Part shown: piece by piece, positions 58,732 through 64,000 of the stretch | How the letters are laid out: every line of letters begins with the position of its first letter | Numbering within the stretch: the stretch's first letter is position 1 | Assembly (NCBI RefSeq): GCF_001457635.1 | Contig: NZ_LN831051.1 | Location: forward strand, 558,001-622,000 | Direction of reading: 5' to 3' | Length of the DNA: 64,000 nucleotides | DNA from: Streptococcus pneumoniae | GTDB lineage: Bacteria > Bacillota > Bacilli > Lactobacillales > Streptococcaceae | Program-made: the position numbers and the translations under genes | The notes under the pieces: model-generated | Databases searched by the model: none | The model's input: the letters and a program-made list of their open reading frames with translations, nothing else | What the model was told of the DNA's origin: nothing

Positions 58732-60435
58732 ATGACTGAATTAGATAAACGTCACCGCAGTAGCATTTATGACAGCATGGTTAAATCACCTAACCGTGCT
58801 ATGCTTCGTGCGACTGGTATGACAGATAAGGACTTTGAAACACCGATTGTGGGAGTGATTTCGACTTGGGCAGAAAATACACCATGTAACATTCACTTGC
58901 ATGATTTCGGGAAACTGGCTAAAGAAGGTGTCAAATCTGCAGGCGCTTGGCCTGTACAGTTTGGAACCATTACCGTAGCAGACGGGATCGCTATGGGAAC
59001 GCCTGGTATGCGTTTCTCTCTAACATCTCGTGACATTATCGCGGACTCCATCGAGGCGGCTATGAGTGGTCACAACGTCGATGCCTTTGTCGCTATCGGT
59101 GGCTGTGACAAGAACATGCCTGGATCTATGATTGCTATTGCCAACATGGATATCCCAGCCATTTTCGCCTATGGTGGAACTATTGCACCGGGAAATCTTG
59201 ATGGTAAAGATATCGACTTGGTTTCTGTCTTTGAAGGTATCGGAAAATGGAACCACGGTGACATGACAGCTGAGGACGTGAAACGTCTTGAATGTAATGC
59301 CTGCCCTGGCCCTGGTGGTTGTGGTGGTATGTATACTGCTAATACCATGGCAACTGCTATCGAAGTTCTAGGGATGAGTTTGCCAGGGTCATCCTCTCAC
59401 CCAGCTGAATCAGCTGATAAGAAAGAAGATATCGAAGCAGCAGGACGTGCTGTTGTTAAGATGTTGGAACTTGGTCTCAAACCATCAGATATCTTGACTC
59501 GTGAAGCCTTTGAAGATGCTATCACTGTAACGATGGCTCTCGGTGGTTCTACAAACGCCACTCTTCACTTGCTCGCCATTGCCCATGCCGCAAATGTTGA
59601 CTTGTCACTTGAGGACTTCAATACGATTCAAGAACGTGTGCCTCACTTGGCCGACTTGAAACCATCTGGTCAGTATGTCTTCCAAGACCTCTACGAAGTC
59701 GGTGGTGTCCCTGCGGTTATGAAGTACTTGTTGGCAAATGGTTTCCTTCACGGAGATCGCATCACATGTACTGGTAAGACTGTAGCTGAAAACTTGGCTG
59801 ACTTTGCAGACTTGACTCCAGGCCAAAAAGTTATCATGCCACTTGAAAATCCAAAACGTGCGGATGGTCCGCTTATCATCTTGAACGGGAACCTTGCTCC
59901 TGACGGTGCAGTTGCCAAGGTATCAGGTGTTAAAGTGCGTCGTCACGTTGGGCCAGCTAAGGTCTTTGACTCAGAAGAAGATGCGATTCAGGCCGTTCTG
60001 ACAGATGAAATCGTTGATGGCGATGTAGTCGTTGTTCGTTTTGTTGGACCTAAAGGTGGTCCTGGTATGCCTGAGATGCTGTCACTTTCTTCAATGATTG
60101 TTGGTAAAGGTCAGGGAGATAAGGTGGCCCTCTTGACGGACGGACGTTTCTCTGGTGGTACTTATGGTCTGGTTGTTGGACATATCGCTCCTGAAGCTCA
60201 GGATGGTGGACCAATTGCCTATCTCCGTACCGGCGATATCGTTACGGTTGACCAAGATACCAAAGAAATTTCCATGGCCGTATCCGAAGAAGAACTTGAA
60301 AAACGCAAGGCAGAAACAACCTTGCCACCACTTTACAGCCGTGGTGTCCTCGGTAAATATGCCCACATCGTATCATCTGCTTCACGCGGAGCCGTGACAG
60401 ACTTCTGGAATATGGACAAGTCAGGTAAAAAATAA
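58732..60435 (+). CDS. ilvD: Dihydroxy-acid dehydratase
   Basis: Iron-sulphur dehydratase of branched-chain amino acid synthesis, converting 2,3-dihydroxy-isovalerate and -methylvalerate to the keto acids. The 567-residue length is standard. Cluster ligands are in [13 protein letters not shown] (near 123) and [18 protein letters not shown] (near 190); the C-terminal [19 protein letters not shown] has the catalytic Ser region. It stands alone, with its own promoter, and a large BOX begins 4 bases after its stop codon. Confidence 0.97.
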
Positions 60436-60439
60436 ACTC

Positions 60440-61262
60440 ATACTCGAAAATCTCTTCAAATCACGTCAACGTCGCCTTGCCGTAGGTATGGTTACTGACT
60501 TCGTCAGTTCTATCTACAACCTCAAAACAGTGTTTTGAGCTGACTTCGTCAGTTCTATCTACAACCTCAAAACAGTGTTTTGAGCTGACTTCGTCAGTTC
60601 TATCTACAACCTCAAAACAGTGTTTTGAGCTGACTTCGTCAGTTCTATCTACAACCTCAAAACAGTGTTTTGAGCTGACTTCGTCAGTTCTATCCACAAC
60701 CTCAAAACAGTGTTTTGAGCTGACTTCGTCAGTTCTATCTACAACCTCAAAACAGTGTTTTGAGCTGACTTCGTCAGTTCTATCTACAACCTCAAAACAG
60801 TGTTTTGAGCTGACTTCGTCAGTTCTATCCACAACCTCAAAACAGTGTTTTGAGCTGACTTCGTCAGTTCTATCCACAACCTCAAAACAGTGTTTTGAGC
60901 TGACTTCGTCAGTTCTATCCACAACCTCAAAACAGTGTTTTGAGCTGACTTCGTCAGTTCTATCCACAACCTCAAAACAGTGTTTTGAGCTGACTTCGTC
61001 AGTTCTATCCACAACCTCAAAACAGTGTTTTGAGCTGACTTCGTCAGTTCTATCCACAACCTCAAAACAGTGTTTTGAGCTGACTTCGTCAGTTCTATCC
61101 ACAACCTCAAAACAGTGTTTTGAGCTGACTTCGTCAGTTCTATCCACAACCTCAAAACAGTGTTTTGAGCTGACTTCGTCAGTTCTATCCACAACCTCAA
61201 AACAGTGTTTTGAGCAACCTGCGGCTAGTTTTCTAGTTTGCCCTTTGATTTTCATTGAGTAT
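60440..61262 (+). repeat. BOX element with 15 full boxB units
   Basis: BoxA occupies 60440-60507 and lacks the TTC of the usual ATACTCTTCG start. Fifteen complete 45-bp boxB units run from 60508 to 61182; a sixteenth partial unit leads into boxC, ending at 61262. Units differ essentially at one T/C site (TATCTACAAC or TATCCACAAC): units 1-4 T, 5 C, 6-7 T, 8-16 C. Long frames open on the minus strand arise from the period of 45 and are not genes. Confidence 0.97.
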
Positions 61263-61263
61263 C

Positions 61264-61295
61264 AAAAAGCAAGCCATTTTCGGCTTGCTTTTTTC
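61264..61295. terminator. Bidirectional terminator
   Basis: AAAAAGCAAGCC pairs with GGCTTGCTTTTTT around ATTTTC. It would end transcripts arriving through the BOX and those of the minus-strand gene at 61319. Confidence 0.88.
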
Positions 61296-61318
61296 ATCTT
61301 TAAAAGTGATTGGCCTGC

Positions 61319-61660
61319 TTAACGAGGTGGTAGTCCAAGGGCAATACGGCCATAGCGACTGATTCGTGTGATTTTCCAAGCAGGCGACCAGGTAACTTCA
61401 ACCTTGATATCTTTGATACCCTCGATTTGTTTCAGACCTGCCACAATTTCAATAGGCAGGCTTTCGGCGCAATCACAGGCAGTATCGGTGAAGGTCATGA
61501 CAATCTTGCAGAGCCCCGTTTCATCCAGATTGATTTCATAAATCAGACCTAGATTGTAAACATCCAATTCCACATCTGTATCAAAAACTTTCTCTAGTTT
61601 TTCGATAATTTGGTCTTGCAAGGCCAAAGCACGGTCATTGATTTTGATATCGTCTCTCAT
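61319..61660 (-). CDS. MIP18/SufT-like (DUF59) protein
   Basis: A 113-residue protein of the metal-sulphur cluster assembly DUF59 family: VELDVYNLGLIYEINLDETG near residue 32, then MTFTDTACDCAESLPIEI with the conserved TxTxxxC-type segment (Cys near 62) and WSPAWKITRIS near the end. Members assist iron-sulphur protein maturation or metal-dependent processes. Being near ilvD, an iron-sulphur enzyme, is suggestive only. The ATG follows GGAGGGACTGCT. Confidence 0.87.
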   Translation of the reverse strand: MRDDIKINDRALALQDQIIEKLEKVFDTDVELDVYNLGLIYEINLDETGLCKIVMTFTDTACDCAESLPIEIVAGLKQIEGIKDIKVEVTWSPAWKITRISRYGRIALGLPPR

Positions 61661-61783
61661 AGCAGTCCCTCCATGTGATAAATATCCTCTATTTTCTCAT
61701 AATTCTGACAATTTGGCAAGCTTTTGATGAATTTTCTGAAAAATATGATAAAATGAAGAAAATACGGAATCAAGGGGAAGTCT

Positions 61784-62635
61784 ATGGAGCAGATTGGAAA
61801 AGTCTTTAGACAATTACGAGAGTCAAGAAATATCTCACTGAGACAAGCAACCGGAGGACAATTTTCGCCGTCTATGTTGTCCCGTTTTGAAACAGGTCAG
61901 AGTGAGCTTTCGGTGGAAAAGTTTCTATTTGCTCTGGAAAATATATCTGCCAGTGTGGAGGAGATCCTCTTTCTGGCGAGAGGTTTCCAGTATGATACAG
62001 ATTCTGAGTTGAGAAAAGAAATTACAGATGTCTTGGAACCAAAGAATATAGCACCTCTTGAGGACTTATATCGCAGGGAGTATCAAAAGCATGCCCATTC
62101 TCACAACAAACAGAAACATATTCTAAATGCCATTATTATCAAGTCTTATATGAAGAGCATAGATGAAAGGGTAGACTTAACAGCAGAGGAAGGAAAAGTC
62201 CTTCATGATTATTTGTTTTCTACCGAGATCTGGGGAATCTATGAACTCAATTTATTTTCAGTCAGTTCTCCATTTTTATCTGTTTCTCTTTTTACTAGAT
62301 ATGTACGAGAAATGGTACGTAAATCTGATTTTCTAATGGAAATGTCTGGCAATCGAAACCTTTTTCATACTATACTATTGAACGGCTTTTTAGCTAGTAT
62401 TGAGTGTGAAGAATTTACCAATGCCTATTATTTTAAACGTGTTATCGAAGAGCATTTCTACAAGGAAAATGAGACCTATTTCCGAATTGTTTATCTGTGG
62501 GCAGAAGGTCTCCTTGATAGCAAGCAAGGTAGAGTCAAGGAAGGCCAGAAAAAGATGGAGGATGCTGTCCGTATTTTTGAGATGCTTGGCTGTAATAAAT
62601 CTGCCGAATACTATAGAAATACGACCGAATGTTGA
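61784..62635 (+). CDS. Rgg/GadR/MutR-family transcriptional regulator
   Basis: A 283-residue regulator with an N-terminal XRE helix-turn-helix (VFRQLRESRNISLRQATGG, then LSRFETGQSELSVEKFLFAL) and a C-terminal all-helical, TPR-like domain, the usual Rgg layout. Many Rgg proteins bind short peptide pheromones. No SHP-like peptide is seen immediately beside it. It is followed by an MFS transporter gene in the same direction with a terminator-like hairpin between. The ATG follows AAGGGGAAGTCT. Confidence 0.9.
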   Translation: MEQIGKVFRQLRESRNISLRQATGGQFSPSMLSRFETGQSELSVEKFLFALENISASVEEILFLARGFQYDTDSELRKEITDVLEPKNIAPLEDLYRREYQKHAHSHNKQKHILNAIIIKSYMKSIDERVDLTAEEGKVLHDYLFSTEIWGIYELNLFSVSSPFLSVSLFTRYVREMVRKSDFLMEMSGNRNLFHTILLNGFLASIECEEFTNAYYFKRVIEEHFYKENETYFRIVYLWAEGLLDSKQGRVKEGQKKMEDAVRIFEMLGCNKSAEYYRNTTEC

Positions 62636-62664
62636 ATATCTGCAAACCAAGAAAAAATTTGAAG

Positions 62665-62719
62665 CGATAGAACTATTGCCCTCTCTCAGGTCATTACAAA
62701 AGTTCTATCGTTTCTTTTT
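62665..62719 (+). terminator. Terminator after the Rgg gene
   Basis: CGATAGAACT (62665-62674) pairs with AGTTCTATCG (62701-62710), followed by TTTCTTTTT. The loop of 26 bases is long. Confidence 0.65.
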
Positions 62720-62775
62720 GCTCATTTTATTTGTTGCATATATTCAAGAGTTCTCCCTCTCAAATTTCTAAGTGC

Positions 62776-62781
62776 TATACT
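62776..62781 (+). promoter_or_regulatory. -10 box of the MFS gene
   Basis: TATACT preceded by TGC (TG-extended), about 47 bases before the MFS start; no clear -35 box. GAAGGGAG is the ribosome-binding site. Confidence 0.45.
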
Positions 62782-62827
62782 ATAGTCATACTTCATATAG
62801 AGGTTCGAACAAGAAGGGAGATTATCT

Positions 62828-64000
62828 ATGAAACTATTGTTTAGAAATCCAGCTTATAGAATTTTGACTTTATCACGCTTCTTCAATGCTTTTGGTGCTT
62901 CGATTTTCAACCTGGTCTTTATCGTCTATGCATCGACCTTGTCACAAGCATCTTTTGCTGTTGCTATGGCGAATATTGTCATGATTCTTCCGACCCTCTT
63001 TACAGTTTTTGCAGGGATTCGGGCAGATTACACGAGGGACAAGGTCAAATGGATGGTCTATAGCGGTTTGTTTCAGGCGGTTCTATTTTTTCTAGCAGCC
63101 CTAGTTGTTCAGCAAGCTAGTCTCTTTGCCTTTTCTAGCCTGTGTTTGATCAATGTCATTAGTGATATCATCAGTGATTTTGCAGGTGGCCTGCGTATGC
63201 CTCTTATTAAGGAAAAAGTAGCTGAAGATGATCTGATGGAGGCTTATTCTTTTTCACAGTTCATCACCTATATTTCAGCTATTGGTGGTCAAGCTTTCGG
63301 AGTCTGGCTCTTAGCTCTATCGGTCAACAATTTTTCTCTCGTTGCGGGAATCAATGCCTGCTTTTTCCTAGTATCAGCCACTATCCTCTTTTTAGGAAAA
63401 AGCAAATTGAGCCTGTCAATGTCATCTGCTGATGGTGAAAACTTAAAAAATGAGAAGCTTTCTATCAAAGACCAGTTCCTAACAATTTACCGAAATTTAC
63501 GTCTCGTTTTTCTTAAAAGTGGACAGAAAAACTTTGGTTTTATGCTCTTTGCTGTCTTGCTTATTAATTCCTTGGGTGGCGCTTTGGGTGGAATTTATAA
63601 TATCTTCTTTTTGAGCCATTCTCTCTTGAATTTTTCTTATACAGAGGCACTATTTATCAATCAATTCTGTGTTTTAGTAGCAGTCATCATCAGTAGCCTT
63701 ACGGGCAATGATTATTTTGGGAAGCAGTCCTTGCCTAGATTGATGATGTGGGCGACCGTAGGGCTTAGTCTAGTTGGTTTGGCTAATTTATTCAATCAAG
63801 TCGTGCTTGGTTTGCTATTTCTCTTCTTTACTCTGTATGTGTCTGGTAAAGTTCAACCAAAGATTAGTGCCATGCTCATGAAAAATCTAGCTCCAGAGGT
63901 TCTAGCTCGTACTAGTAATTTTTTAGGTCTATTGTTTACCTTATCCATACCTGTGGGAACAGCTTGTTTTTCACTAGTAGCCGTATGGAATATACAGTTG
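62828..64000 (+). CDS. MFS family transporter, truncated by window end
   Basis: The frame is open from ATG 62828 to the last base (391 codons, no stop), so the gene continues outside. It begins MKLLFRNPAYRILTLSRFFN and has 10 or more membrane segments; RADYTRDKVKWMVYSG near residue 70 fits the loop 2-3 signature of MFS efflux proteins. The substrate is unknown. The gene lies downstream of the Rgg regulator and may be its target. Confidence 0.85.
   Translation, partial: MKLLFRNPAYRILTLSRFFNAFGASIFNLVFIVYASTLSQASFAVAMANIVMILPTLFTVFAGIRADYTRDKVKWMVYSGLFQAVLFFLAALVVQQASLFAFSSLCLINVISDIISDFAGGLRMPLIKEKVAEDDLMEAYSFSQFITYISAIGGQAFGVWLLALSVNNFSLVAGINACFFLVSATILFLGKSKLSLSMSSADGENLKNEKLSIKDQFLTIYRNLRLVFLKSGQKNFGFMLFAVLLINSLGGALGGIYNIFFLSHSLLNFSYTEALFINQFCVLVAVIISSLTGNDYFGKQSLPRLMMWATVGLSLVGLANLFNQVVLGLLFLFFTLYVSGKVQPKISAMLMKNLAPEVLARTSNFLGLLFTLSIPVGTACFSLVAVWNIQL

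Noticed and set aside
60508..61182. CRISPR-like regular repeat array
   Set aside because: Units are contiguous 45-bp tandem copies without unique spacers and no cas gene is present; it is a BOX.
60461..61255. 264-codon open frame on the minus strand with a 15-residue repeat
   Set aside because: It consists wholly of boxB units; the 45-bp period keeps frames open on both strands. No ribosome-binding site or protein family.

Overview
The window is almost certainly chromosomal DNA of Streptococcus pneumoniae or a very close mitis-group relative. The evidence is low-GC streptococcal coding sequence, BOX repeats (boxA, 45-bp boxB units, boxC), a RUP repeat, and the gene neighbourhoods dltXABCD, adcRCBA, fuc, arcABCD, an N-glycan glycosidase cluster and ilvD. 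Calls rest on motifs and remembered family knowledge; no database search was run.

Layout. 1-1224 is the 3' half of a group II intron (endonuclease-less reverse transcriptase, then RNA domains V and VI). 1449-1520 (minus) is an unlisted 23-codon gene that looks like an SHP-type pheromone, divergent from an MFS transporter. 3107-7564 is dltXABCD (D-alanylation of teichoic acids). 7616-11177 is adcRCBA (zinc uptake). 11277-11949 holds two tandem 343-bp copies of an Fst/par-type type I toxin-antitoxin module, each with a 32-residue hydrophobic toxin on the minus strand and a short antisense RNA on the plus strand.

12297-28809 is a fucose locus of the ABC-transporter type. It has a DeoR regulator, FGGY kinase, solute-binding lipoprotein with two permeases, cytoplasmic GH29 and two GH36 enzymes, a secreted GH98 with tandem N-terminal CBM51-like modules, then the aldolase and isomerase. 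The content fits harvesting of blood-group A/B-like glycans: GH98 cuts outside the cell, the transporter imports the oligosaccharide, GH36 and GH29 trim it, and fucose enters the isomerase-kinase-aldolase route, with lactaldehyde reduced by FucO (28955-30106).

30236-32611 is a repeat-rich scar: an SPFH gene, a BOX, a decayed Zmp-type surface protease gene interrupted by a RUP, and an IS3-family fragment. 32648-39138 (minus) is the arginine deiminase operon arcABC with an ArcD-type transporter and an M20 dipeptidase. 39139-39892 is a 754-bp regulatory gap with cre-like and ArgR-like motifs near arcA and two head-to-head DnaA-box-like pairs. 39893-50710 is the intracellular N-glycan cluster (GH29 with discoidin-like domain, GH92, GH125, GH38, ROK, GH20).

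50711-64000 holds a BOX, rpmG and rpmF, a ribbon-helix-helix/SPFH pair, an ascorbate-type PTS with fused-EIIA activator and split transketolase, ilvD, a BOX with 15 full boxB units, a MIP18/SufT-like protein, an Rgg regulator and an MFS transporter cut by the window end. The observations most worth following are the duplicated Fst modules with covarying toxin/antisense pairing segments, the orphan SHP-like peptide, the DnaA-box pairs beside arcA, and the hairpin placed between a Shine-Dalgarno sequence and the ROK start codon.
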